Below are positions 22,395-33,083 of a DNA stretch of 64,000 nucleotides, piece by piece (within the stretch, counting starts at the first letter, position 1; each line of letters opens with the position of its first letter). The notes beneath the pieces are model-generated. The model was given only the letters and a program-made list of their open reading frames with translations, made no database searches and was not told the origin of the DNA. The stretch covers positions 4,588,001 to 4,652,000 of the forward strand of contig JBHGNT010000013.1 in assembly GCA_043228905.1 (NCBI GenBank), written 5' to 3'. Origin of the DNA: Azolla caroliniana. Lineage: Eukaryota > Polypodiophyta. The position numbers and the translations under genes were made by a program.

Positions 22395-24021
22395 GTTATA
22401 TTGGGAATTCAGTTCCTGGTTGGAAGCCGAATGTCAACCGAAGACCATGATGAATCAACAAGATTCGGACAAAGAACTGAATCGACTGAAGAAGAATCAG
22501 ACACAGGAACCGGTCAAGACCCTGAATCGGATTCGGATGGAGAAGAGACGAAGGAGCCGATTGTTGGAAACCAAGTACGGAGATACCCTCTAAGAGGGAG
22601 AAGGCCACCCCAGAGATTTTCGGATGTAGAGCACGTTTTACTGACCGACGAGGGGGAGCTGGAAAGCTTTGAAGAGGCAAAGAAAGACACCCACAACCGC
22701 AAGTGGTAAAGTGCCATGCAGGATGGGATGGATTCCCTGCATGAGAACCACACATATGAACTGACGGAGCTGCCGAAAGGAAAGAGAGAGCTCCGGAACA
22801 AGTGGGTGTACAAGTTGAAACCGGGAGATGCCAAAAATCCACCAAGGTATAAGGCCCTCATTGTGGTGAAGGGCTTCGAGTAGAAGAAAGGAGCGGATTT
22901 TGATGAGATCTTTGCGTCGGTAGTAAAGATGACATCCATCCGGACTGTGTTCAGCATTACGGCAAGCTTGGACCTCAAGGTCGAGCAGACAGACGTCAGG
23001 ATGACGTTCCTGCACAGTGACCTTAAAGAGGAGATCTACATGCAACAGTCGGAGGGATTCGTCAAGAAAGGGAAGGAGCACCTAGTGTGCCGGTTTAAGA
23101 AGAGCTTATACGGATTGAAGCAAGCTCCTCGACAATGGTACCAGAAGTTCCACTCCTTCATGATAGACCAAGGGTAGATTCCACAAGACGCAGGCCGTCC
23201 ACTGCATATTGGTGAAGCGGTTCAATGGAGGGGACTTTCTGATACTACTACTATATGTGGATGATATGTTGATCGTCGGACGAGACCGTATCAAAATCAG
23301 AATGCTGAAGAAGGTCTTAATCCAGTCATTTGCAATGAAAGATATGGGTCCAGCGAGACAAATTTTGGGGATGCATGTAGTCTGGGACTGGACGAAGAAG
23401 CAGCTATGGCTGTCACAGGAGAAGGCTGTCACAGGAGAAGTACGTGACAAAGGTGCTTAAAAGGTTCAACATCACGGATGCTAAGCTGGTTGGGTCGACA
23501 CTTCCACCAAATTGTAAGTTGTCCAGCAAACACAACCCGAAGAAAAAGGTAGAGAAGTCGAAATGATGAAGATACCATATGCCTCTGCCGTCAGAAGTTT
23601 GACATACGCATTTGTGTGCACAGGATCGGATATCGGATATGCAGTCGGAGTGGTCAGCCTGTTCATGAGCAATCCCGGAAGAGAACATTGGGCCACAGTC
23701 AAGTGGATACTTCGGTACTTGAAAGGCACTTCAAATATGTGCCTCTAATTTGGCTCCAGTAAACCCCTATTGGTAGGCTTTATGGATTCAGACGTGTCGG
23801 TTGATGTAGATACCAGTCGGTCAACGCCCGAATATGTTATGACTTATGGAGGGGGAGTTGTATCGTGGCAATCGAGGTTGCAAAAGTCCGTTGCACTGTC
23901 AAGAACGGAAGTGGAATACATGGCGGTTGTAGAAGCAGGAAAAGAGGCAATACGGATGAAGGACTTCATCCGAAAGCTAGGGATCTAGCAGGAGGAATTC
24001 CGGCTCCACTGCGACAATCAA
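22395..24021 (+). pseudogene. Copia L/D: linker, RT and part of RNase H
   Basis: It starts in the acidic post-integrase linker (TGTGQDPESDSDGEET). It continues through RT (TSIRTVFSITASLDLKVEQ, SLYGLKQAPRQWYQK, YVDD in LLLYVDDMLIVGRD) and RNase H motifs (VDTSRSTPEYVMTYGGG). It breaks at 24021 inside the DSQ motif, and the next base belongs to the middle of an LTR. It belongs to the B/C/H lineage and has several stops and shifts. With 35487-37112 it makes up one permuted element. Confidence 0.8.
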
Positions 24022-24404
24022 AGTCATATTTGTAAATAGTCCCAAATTTGTATATGTATAAATATAAGTAGGGCAACTCTATTTTGCGTAGTTGACAGTA
24101 TGAAGGTGTATAGAGAGACAAAGTGTGAGAGAGAGAGAGAGATATAGAAAGCTTTCCTGTTGTAACTGCCGACAGACGAAGATAGAGCTCGAGGTCATTG
24201 CCTCTGAGTCTCACTTTGTAGTACCTCTGCCCTATAGTCATCCTATTCGGAGTTTGCGAACTCCCATGGTTTTGCCTCTTCAGGTTTTCCACGTAAACAT
24301 ATTGTGTTGACCCATTTTCTGTGCAAGTGTGTTAATCTTATTTTATTTATGTTTCTTCCATTGAGTTATTAAGACTTGGTTGTGGACAAGCACTATTTGC
24401 AACA
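24022..24404 (+). repeat. Copia D LTR, left part deleted
   Basis: It enters at the 'catatttgtaaatag' promoter block, has TATAAATATAAG, the GTTTTCCACGTAAACAT block common to these LTRs, and ends TTTGCAACA. The first 250 or so bases are missing. A primer site follows, so functionally it is a 5' LTR, yet RNase H sequence lies directly upstream. Confidence 0.75.
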
Positions 24405-24407
24405 AAT

Positions 24408-24419
24408 TGGTATCAAAAC
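24408..24419 (+). other. Primer binding site, copia D
   Basis: TGGTATCAAAAC lies three bases after the LTR end and resembles the iMet site with two changes. Copia C inserted four bases later. Confidence 0.7.
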
Positions 24420-24446
24420 GAACTGTTGGGAAATCGGTCTCTCCGG

Positions 24447-25749
24447 TGTCGCGAAAATACGACGAGGATACGCGAACTTGAGGCAGGACCCTGGGGCCTC
24501 CGACCAGAGGATAATCACATTCGTGCGTTTATATTTTTAACAAATAACGGAAAGAAGAAATTTAATAATTTTCATTAACAAAGGAAAAAGAAATTACAAT
24601 ATGTCCCAAGATTGGGATTTAGAAGTTTTAGGTTTACTAAGATTAATAGTAAAGAAAAATTAGGGGTTTTGGTAGATATGGCTTCCGTAGGGAAGATTAG
24701 GATTAGGTTATATGAGTATTATGGCTTCCGTAGGGAAGATTAGGATTAGGTTATATGAGTATTATGGCTTCCGTAGGGAAGATTAGGGTTTTTGAGTGTT
24801 ATGGCTTCCGTAGGGAATTTTAGGGTTTATGAGAGTTATGGCTCCCTAAGATAAGAGAGCTCCCCCCCCAAAGAAAAGGAAAAAAAATTAAGATAATATG
24901 GAGAGTATCCCAGTATAGGAAAAAAAATGGAATTATATATGGAGTTCCTCGTTGTTCATATGCCTCCACTTTTAGTTGCATAGCTTTTCTTTTCGTTGAA
25001 TCTATTTTTAGTTGCATGGCGTTTTCTTTTTTTGCATGCAACCGTCCACTTGACCTTTACTTTAGTTTGTTGCATGATCCAATCTTTCGTCCCTCCGCGT
25101 CCAACCTCGTCCGGTAGCCGGTTCCATTTTGCTTGCCAGTTGGTTCCGGTTTTGCTTACCGGCCGGTTTCCGGTTTTGCTTGCCGGCCGGTTCCAGTTTG
25201 CTTGCCAGTTCCGGTTCCGGTTTTGCTTGCCGATCGGTTCCAGTTTTGCTTACCGATCGGTTTCCAGTTTTGCTTACCAGCCAGTTTCCGGTTTGCATAC
25301 CCGTTCCGGTTCAGGTTTGCTTGCCGATCGATTCCGATTTTGCATACCGACTGGTTTCCGGATTGCATACCGGCCGGTTTCCAGATTGCTTACCGGCCCC
25401 GTTTTCCGGATTTGCTTACCGGCCGGTTTCTGGTTTTAGGGAATTTGGCCACCATCATCCATTAGGACAAAGTGGCCAAAGTGCTCTTAGCACAAATGAA
25501 AAATGAGGGAGCTCAAGGTGTTTATATAGCCAGGGCCTTAACTTTCCTATCTATGTGGGATAGTTCTAATTTCCCTATCTTCTCAAACTTTATTTTCTCA
25601 TAACTTGATATGTATTTCTCCATTTTGTATATAGTAAAAAACGTTTTGAAGCTCTTGAGTATATCCATCTTTCTATAATACTCTACTAATCTAATCTATA
25701 ATAATTATTTCATTATTTTTTTACATAGTGTGTGAAGATTCACACGACA
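24447..25749 (-). repeat. 3' LTR (minus) of the gag-only element
   Basis: Plus-strand ends are TGTCGCGAAAAT and TTCACACGACA. It contains four to five copies of a 37-43 bp 'atggcttccgtagggaa' repeat (24678-24860). A 'ccggttccggttttgcttgc' minisatellite follows (about 25110-25440). A minus-strand TATA (GGCTATATAAACACC) lies near 25520. On the minus strand it begins with a hairpin: GTGTGAA-TC-TTCACAC. Confidence 0.85.
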
Positions 25750-25764
25750 TTCACCCCCACCAAA
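25750..25764 (-). other. Polypurine tract of the gag-only element
   Basis: On the minus strand TTTGGTGGGGGTGAA directly precedes TGTCGTGTGAAT. This fixes the element's orientation as minus. Confidence 0.75.
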
Positions 25765-25866
25765 CCTGCACATCCACCGGTATGTGCCAATTGTGTTATT
25801 GAGTTGTATCCTCCTAGTTGAAATCTTTAATCCTTGTCGTAATATTTTCTTTCATTCATAAGCTAA

Positions 25867-27336
25867 CTATCTATGATAGAGATTGACCTTGAACCAACTC
25901 GTTGGTTCCTTATCTTTCTTCTTCCAATGCCACCATGACCATTCTTTCCACCATAACCATGGAGACCATCCAAACCACCAAATCCTTTGTTTGAGCTTTG
26001 CATTGCCATATTTGGTTTTCATGTCCTCTTCTGCCTTCCCGAAGCATAACCCTTCATGCATCATGCAAGTGCTACCTTTATTTCGACCATCGCCATGGTT
26101 AACGCAATTTAGTCTTCCTTCTTTCATCAATCTAGGTTTGTCTTCATTAGACCTCACTTGAACATTGACTTTGACTACTCCTTGTAGCCCATGCTTCAAG
26201 TCCACGCTCACTTTCAAAATCTGGGATGACCACATTTCATGTTTCCCACATCCACCTTTTTCATGGTATGCTCTCGTGTGACAGTTGACCATCGTTTGTT
26301 TGATCTTCACACTAGAATCCCCTTTTGAGTCGGAGCATGGAATCATATCTCGCGGAATACCCTTAGACTTCACTTGACTCGCTTGGCCATTGTCATGCAC
26401 CATTGTGCTTTGTTTGACCTCTTCATCGTATATATCAACATTGACCTTCACTTCCTCGTTACCACCTTTCATCTCTTGGGTCTTTATTTGGTTCGGGTAT
26501 GTCTCTTCGGTGATGGCCCTTTCTCCACCGACGAATATGTTCCCGTCTACCATTTCCCAAATATCTTGAAATAGTGGGGAAGAAGTCTCGGCACACTTGC
26601 CATCCTCCTTCATTGTGTTGTCCATAGCCACCTGTATCTCTAATTCGTTATCTGTGGCCATCTCTTCAAATTCATCGGCCTCATACCCATTGACCTTCTC
26701 AATCGAGCAATCCTCAATTATTCTTCCCTCTTCTTTGCATGTGTTAGTTTTGGCCTTCATTTCCTTGCTCATCATTTGCTTCAGTTTTTGCTCCCTTTGA
26801 AGCTTCTCTTCAGCCTCAACTTGCGCCTTTAAGTTCTCGAATGCCTCTTCCATCAAGACTTCTATGTCGAGTATTGTTGAACCTTCCCTCTTCGAGTTTT
26901 CTTCTTTAGGTGGTAGTTTGTAGTTGCTTCTCGTCCTCTTTTCACCATCCGTAGTACGTTGTGTTGTCACCGATGAGAATCTTGCCTTCCTCTCATCGTG
27001 AAGTCGACATACCCTTTCCACTTTCATCCAATCTTCTGTGAGGCCATTTGCACCATCGTCATCTTCAAGTCAGATTCCAATGGCATTCCTTTCCTTCCGG
27101 TCTATCGATTTCACAAACATTAGGACTTTTTCCACCCCCACCAATCTTTGATCCCCCTCCGAGAGTTGTGCAAAGCGACACTCGAACTCAACGAAAGCAT
27201 GCATGGCACTTTGGTGGGTCTTTAATGATGATACCCATTGATCGAACTCGTATAGTTTGCATCTCTTCGGTTCTTTGTATCTATATGCCTCCATGAGATA
27301 TCCTCCTACCGCCTCGTTTCACGTTGGGTTCACCAA
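25867..27336 (-). pseudogene. Gag-like protein with one in-frame stop
   Basis: The frame is open from about 27294 to 25867 except for TGA at 27070-27072. The N-terminal part has retrotransposon-gag helices (FVEFECRFAQLSEGDQRLVG, VEKVLMFVKSIDRKERNAIG, then LEDDDGANGLTEDWMKVERV after the stop), as in Ty3/gypsy capsids. A Lys/Glu-rich middle with a predicted coiled coil (MEEAFENLKAQVEAEEKL) follows. The last 40 residues are tryptophan-rich (IWWFGWSPWLWWKEWSWWHW). A one-base shift turns that tail into a glycine-rich sequence, so a frameshift there is possible. No zinc knuckle is seen. Confidence 0.7.
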
Positions 27337-27338
27337 AG
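27319..27338 (-). other. Putative primer binding site, gag-only element
   Basis: On the minus strand the sequence after the LTR is CTTTGGTGAACCCAACGTGA. A TGG start right after the LTR fits a tRNA primer site, but I cannot assign the tRNA. Confidence 0.4.
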
Positions 27339-27339
27339 A

Positions 27340-28705
27340 TATCGCGAAAATACGAGGAGGATACGTGAACGTTGAGGCAAGACCCCGGGGCCTTTGTCTA
27401 GAGGATATCAAATTCGTGTATTTATGTACTAAGAATTAACCGAAATGAAAAAGATTAACAAATTTCATTAATAAAAGGGAAAGAAAGATTACAATCAATC
27501 CCAAGATTGGGATTACAAAAGTTTTATCTTATGGAGATGATTAGAATAATAGATTAGAGGAAATAAGAGATTATGATTCTTGAGTGATATGGCTTTGACA
27601 AGGAATTTTGGATTTTGAGAGATTGCTTCCGTATGGAAATTATGGTTTACCTGAGAGATAGCTTCCGTAGGGAAGATTAGGGTTATTGGCTTCGATAAGA
27701 TAAGAGAGCTCCCCAAAGAAAAGAAAAGAAATTTAGATAATATGAAGAGTGCCTCCTAGTGTAGGAAAATAAATAAATAAATATGGAGTTCTCCCTTGAT
27801 CATAGTTTTTTTACTTTTTGTTGCATGGCCTCTACTTTTAGTTGCCTAGCTTTTTAATTTGGTTGCATGTGACTGTCCACATGACCTTTACTTTTTCAAT
27901 GCACTCCCTTCTTTAGTTGCTTGCGTCCAAATGGCCTTTACTTTAGTTCTCTTCACTTTACTTTAGTTTGTTGCATGATCCAATCTTTCGTCCGTCCGCG
28001 TCCAACCTCGTCCGGTAGCCGGTTCCATTTTGCTTGCCGGCCGGTTCCAGTTCCGGTTTTGCTTGCCAGCCGGTTCCGGTTCCGGTTTTGCTTGCCGGTT
28101 CCAGTTCCGGTTTTGCTTGCCGACCAGTTTCCAGTTTGCATACCCGTTCCGGTTCCGGTTTGCTTGCCGGCCGGTTCCGGTTTTGCTTACCGGCCGGTTT
28201 GCATACCCGTTCCGATTCCGGTTTTGCTTGCCGGCCGGTTCCGGTTTTGCATACCGGCCGGTTTCCAGATTGCATACCAGCCGGTTTCCGGATTGCATAC
28301 CAGCCAGTTTCCGGATTTGCTTACCGGCCCGTTTCCGGATTAGCTTACCGGACCCGTTTTCCGAATTTGCTTACCGACCGGTTTCCGATTTTAAGGAATT
28401 TGGCCACCATCATCCATCAAGACAAAGTGGCCAAAGTGCTCTTAGCACAAATGAAAAATGAGGGAGCTCAAGGTGTTTATATAGGCAGGGCCTTAACTTT
28501 CCTATCTATGTGGGATAGTTCTAATTTCCCTATCTAATCAAACTTTATTTTCTCATAACTTGGTATGTATTTCTCCATTTTGTATATAGTAAAATACATT
28601 TTGAAGCTCTTGAGTATATCCATCTTTCTATAGTAAGCTACTAATCTAATATATAATAATTATTTCATTATTTTTTTTACATAGTGTGTGAAGATTCACA
28701 CGACA
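27340..28705 (-). repeat. 5' LTR (minus) of the gag-only element
   Basis: This is the second LTR copy: TATCGCGAAAAT on the left (one change from TGTCGCG) and TTCACACGACA on the right. The minisatellite (about 28010-28390) has a different unit count from the other LTR. The TATA region near 28475 is conserved. Length and repeat number differ between the two LTRs, so the insertion has some age. Confidence 0.85.
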
Positions 28706-29198
28706 CCGAATGGGATCCGGTGATGAATAAAGAGGACCCGGTGAGAACTGGAAGAGAAGACAGATTTGTATATATGTCTTGAATAAGCCCATTGAGGCTA
28801 TATTTGTAAATAGCCCTAAGTTCATATAACTATAAATATGACTTAGGGCAATCACTTTAGGATGTGATTGTGTTTTTGTCATATTGTTGTAACTGTTGTA
28901 TAGAGAGAGAGGGAGAGTGAGAGATACAGAATGATACTCTGTTGTAACCGCCACTGTGCAAAGAAATAGAGCTTGAGGACGTTGCCTCCAAGTCTCTGAT
29001 TGATTGTACCTCCTTCTCTTCATAGTGATAGTTCAAAGTCTGTGGGCTCCCGTGGTTTTTCCCTATTAGGTTTTTCCACGTAAACCTCCTATGTCTTTTT
29101 CTTGTGTACTCTTCACTTCCCATTTCTGTGTTTGATTCTTATAGAAGTGATTAACTACTCGGTTGTGGTCGAGCGATATTCCTGTGCATTTCTCTTCA
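28706..29198 (+). repeat. Copia C 5' LTR, main part
   Basis: It continues the LTR begun at 24424-24446, separated by the gag-only element. It contains an 'aaccggatg/acccggtgag' repeat remnant. The promoter hairpin GGCTATATTTGTAAATAGCC is followed by TATAAATATGAC, and the LTR ends TCTCTTCA. Confidence 0.88.
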
Positions 29199-29201
29199 AA
29201 C

Positions 29202-29213
29202 TAGTATCAAAGC
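29202..29213 (+). other. Primer binding site, copia C
   Basis: TAGTATCAAAGC corresponds to the iMet site with two changes, three bases after the LTR. Confidence 0.65.
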
Positions 29214-29227
29214 GAACAACATAGAAA

Positions 29228-31690
29228 ATGGAAGAATCTTACGATGGCATGTTCAAGCTCATCGGCTCCAACTACTTAGTGTGGAAGTCGAAGATGAGGA
29301 ACATGCTGGTGGTTAAAGATCTTTGGTTTGCCGGTTCAGTTCGGGGACAAGAGACCGGATAAGATAGACGCCACCAGGGCAGGAATTTGACGGGTGTCAT
29401 GCCCGTCAAAGGCCATTTTGCCCGTCAAAAACATACACCTACTAAAAATGTCCGTCAAGTGACATATAAAGTATAAAATTTTCCTTTTCATGTGAAAGGC
29501 CCCTTAAAATTATACATGTCAAATGACATGCTAAAATTTTATTTTCTATGTCATTATTCATATATATTATATATATATACCACATATTGTCATATAAAAT
29601 TTAAATATATGTACTATCATACTATCATCTATGTAGTATCAAGATTCAATTTGACTATATAGTATGAAGTGTGTAATATACTAAATTCTAATATATATAT
29701 ATATATATATATATTTATAACACGCTTAAAATAATATCATATAAATTGTAATGATGAATCCTCAAATCAATTTAAATTTTAAACAATAACCTTGGTGCTT
29801 TATTAAATACTCTAAAAAATACTAGAGTGTAGACTAGTCACTCTAGGTTTGATTTTAAGTTTTCTTAAAGTAAATGTTTTACTAACCTACTTTTTTATAC
29901 ATACTTATTACTTATTACTTAATACTTAATACTTATTACTGTGCTTTATTAAAAAATTAGGGTTAGTAATAACTTTTTAGTATAGGAAAAAGGTGAGTAC
30001 TTACTACTTACTACTTACTGTTAGGTAACAAGTTATTTTTCAACTTAAAAATGATTGATTTTATGTAGCCTTTTGTGCAGCAGGAATAGAACAAAGAAAG
30101 ACATCCTTCAACCTTCAACATTTTTTAACTACAGTTTAAAAATGTAAGTTACCATGATCATCTATCATATTATGTTCATTTAGCAAGTTATTATATTGTT
30201 TTTGTATTACCTTAATACCTCTAAAAATAAACTAAAAGTATTTCATTTCAATAAGGTTTGATTTTAAGTTTTTTTAAACTAAATGTTTTACTAACCTATT
30301 GTTTTATACATACTTATTACGTTTTACTATGCTTTATTAAAAAATTAGGGTTAATAATAACTTATTAGTATAGGAAAAGGTGAGTACTTACTATTAGGTA
30401 GCAAGCTATTGTTCCAATTAAAAATTATTGATTCTATGTAGCCTTTTTGTGCAGTGGGAATAGAACAAAAACAGCCTTCAACCTTCAACATTTTTTAACT
30501 ACATTTTAAAAATGTAAGTTACCATGAATATCTATCATATTATGTTCATTTAACAAGTTATTATACAATATTGTTTTTGTATTACCTTAATATATGATGA
30601 TTAAGTATTCGATTTGTATGATTATTTGTTTGAAGCTTATTGTATCCACTTTGCAAGAATGAATTATGATTATGGATACATATATAGTTTGTACTTTGGC
30701 TTAAAAAACATTAACACTTTTTTGGTAAAAAAAAAACATTAACACGATATTTATTTTCTGTATTTCATTATCTTTGCGAGGTAGTTGTGTCTATTTGTGT
30801 ACCTTCTATAGTAATAAAATGTATAATAATGAAGCATCATATAGAACTTTTCATTATAAGAAATTTGTATGTCAAATGACATGTTAATTTTTGCACTCTT
30901 ACGTCATATGACATACATCTTTAAAAAATGCCCGTCAAAAAACTTTAAGACTAACCCGTCAAATTCAGGCCCTGGACGCCACGGTGTGGGAGGTGATGCA
31001 CATGAAGACGGCGACATACATCCGGTGCTTCATCGACATGAGCCTGTACAACAACTTCAATGAAGAGAGCAAGGCTCATGAACTCTGGGAAAAGATTGGC
31101 ATCATGTTCCAGAACAAGAATGCCATTAATCAGGTTTCGGTATTTCGGAAGCTAGTGAGGCTCCGGTATCAAGACAAATCCAGCATGGTGAAGCACATGA
31201 ATGCCTTCCAGGGGCTGATACACCAAGCAACCTCGTTGGAAGTACCTCTCGCCAATGAGTTACTTGCTCTACTCCTGCTCAGTTCCCTCCCGGATAGCTG
31301 GGAGACGTTAGTTGTCATGTTGGGAAACTCCGGGCCAAAACGAAAACAACTATCCCAAGCAAGAGTCAAGTTGAGCTTGCTAGATGAGGAGGTGCGTCGG
31401 AAAGATGAGCTGATCTCCGACGCCAAATCCCTCCTTACCGAATCAGAAACCCGGAAGACAAAGGAATCGGAGTCCCCAGAACCAGGAAAAGTTGGGAACA
31501 TGGTCAAAGTCAAGGCAGGGGCCCACTTGCTTCTATTGCGGCAAGTCGGGGCACTTCCAGAAGAACTGTTGGCATTTCTAGAAAGACAAGGGAACCGACA
31601 ATACCGATTCGAGGAAGTCACCAGACTGAAACGGTTCGGATCGGCGAGGCCCGGACCGGACGGGAACGACGGCAATCGCGGCAAGTGAAG
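29228..31690 (+). pseudogene. Copia C gag, interrupted by a hAT element
   Basis: It starts MEESYDGMFKLIGSNYLVWK at the first ATG after the primer site. It is cut at 29374 and resumes at 30975 (VWEVMHMKTATYIRCFIDMS). Helices NAFQGLIHQATSLEVPL and LPDSWETLVVMLGN follow. The zinc-knuckle region is shifted out of frame (31530-31600). The reading frames before and after the hAT element join across the 8-bp duplication. Confidence 0.85.
29375..30974. mobile_element. Non-autonomous hAT DNA transposon, 1,600 bp
   Basis: A perfect 8-bp target duplication GACGCCAC flanks it (29367-29374 and 30975-30982). Terminal inverted repeats begin CAGGGCAGGAATTTGACGGG and, from the right, CAGGGCCTGAATTTGACGGG. 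CAGGG ends plus 8-bp duplications are the hAT signature. Copies of 'gcccgtcaaa' lie near both ends, as expected for subterminal transposase sites. No transposase ORF is present. The interior is very AT-rich, with an (AT)n run at about 29692-29713 and a direct duplication (about 29858-30218 and 30256-30594). Confidence 0.92.
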
Positions 31691-32290
31691 AAGAACTAAT
31701 GCTCATCACCAAGGAGAGTGAGTTGAACCTTTCTGTCGACGAGACAACGTGGGTTATCGATTCAGGAGCATCGTTCCACCTTACCTCGGACCGGAAATGC
31801 TTCTCATCCTACACAACTGGTGAGCACGGCTGTGTTCAGATGGGGAATGAAGGGACATGCTGAATTATCAGCATAGGAGATGTGTTGTTGACAACACCAA
31901 CCGGATGCAAGTTGTTGTTGAAGGATGTCTAACACGTTCCAGAGGTTCGACTGAACCTGATATCAACCGGCCGGCTAGATGATGAAGGCTACAGAGGTAG
32001 TATCCGGAATGGTGTCATGAAGTTCTGCAAAGGGAGCTTAATAGTGGCTCGAGTCTGGAAGGTCAACACACTATACTTGATGAATGCCCAGATATGCCGG
32101 GAAGAAGTTAACGTAGCATCCGACACTACCGGTGAACTGTGGCACAAGAGATTGTGTCACATGAGCGTGAAGGGGATGAAGAGGCTTGCCGATGACAACC
32201 TCATTCCGGTGAAGGATGTGCATCTTGAGAGGTGCACCAACTGCCTAGCTGGTAAACAAAACCGGACCTCCTTCTGATCAAGGTCACCAA
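31691..32290 (+). pseudogene. Copia C protease and GAG-pre-integrase
   Basis: The protease motif is intact (VIDSGASFHLTSDRK, near 31753). The zinc-binding region reads LWHKRLCHMSVKGMKRLADD ... CTNCLAGKQNRTSF and ends in a stop at 32275. Other stops lie at 31861 and 31930. Confidence 0.8.
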
Positions 32291-33000
32291 TGAGACGTAA
32301 TGCATCATTGGAGTTGGTGCATACCGATGTGTGTCAAGTAGACACGAAGTCACATGCTGGATCACATTACTTCGTGATGTTCATAGATGACCACAGCCGG
32401 AAGCTGTGGGTCTAACCATTGAAGACGACGGATCAAGTGTTATCCGTCTTCAAGGAGCTCCACACGATAGTGGAAAGAAAACCGGCCGAAAGCTGAAAGC
32501 GGTTCGACCAGATAACGGAGGAGAATACCGAGGACAGTTCGAGGAGTACTATTGGTCGAAGGGAATCCGGCTCGAATTCACCGTGCCGAAGACGTCGGAA
32601 CCTAACGGGTTGGCCGAAAGGATGAACCGGACCATAATGGAGAGCGTCCAGAGCATGCTCACACATACCAAGTTACCCACGACGTTTTGGGATGAGACGC
32701 TAACGATGGAGACCTATGTGATAAACAGATCACCCTCAGTACCCTTGGACGGAGACTCACCGCAGAAAGTATAAACCGGTAAGGATGTGTCTTATCGGCA
32801 TCTGAAGGTGTTCGGGAGTCTTGCATACATGCATGTGGCGAAGGACAAGAGAGTAAAGGTGGATCCGAAGTCCCGACCATGCATATTCCTTGGATACGGC
32901 GATGATGAGTTCGGTTATTGGGTGTGGGATCTGGTCGACGGAAAGGTGTTCTGGAGTCGGGACATAGTCTTCATGGAAGACAGGACCATTGCCAACTAGG
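32291..33000 (+). pseudogene. Copia C integrase
   Basis: Core motifs are HTDVCQVDTKSHAGS, VRPDNGGEYRGQF (Ala to Pro before the second Asp) and PNGLAERMNRTIMESV. The C-terminal GYGDDEFGYWVWD is present. Frames shift around 32470 and 32775. Confidence 0.8.
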
Positions 33001-33083
33001 AGTCGGAGAAGAAAGTAACGAACTCCGGATCATCCATTGAAAATCGGCTTGAGAACAAAAGGATATACCCGGTTGAAAAGCGG

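Larger units (their letters stand above)
24447..28705 (-). mobile_element. Gag-only LTR retrotransposon (LARD-like)
   Basis: Two long LTRs (24447-25749 and 27340-28705, about 1.3 kb each) flank a 1.6-kb interior. The flanks TCCGG and CCGAA imply a 4-bp duplication of CCGG with one later change. On the minus strand a putative primer site follows the right LTR, a gag-like gene runs 27336-25867, and a polypurine tract TTTGGTGGGGGTGAA precedes the left LTR. No protease, RT or integrase is seen, so it must have moved using another element's enzymes. It is inserted in the 5' LTR of copia C. Confidence 0.85.

Noticed and set aside
24022-24404. Copia D LTR taken as a 3' LTR of the RNase H-bearing fragment to its left
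   Set aside because: A primer binding site follows it and no polypurine tract precedes it. The RNase H is joined to the middle of the LTR, so a permuted or recombined element explains it better.
24996-25506. Long proline/valine/phenylalanine-rich ORFs across the LTR minisatellite (also 27921-28537)
   Set aside because: They exist in several frames at once because a short repeat has no stop codon. They lie inside an LTR and have no conserved start. They are not treated as genes.
25867-27027. The 386-codon minus ORF as a host gene
   Set aside because: It lies between two LTRs, in line with a putative primer site and polypurine tract, and upstream text matches retrotransposon gag. An element gene is the better call.
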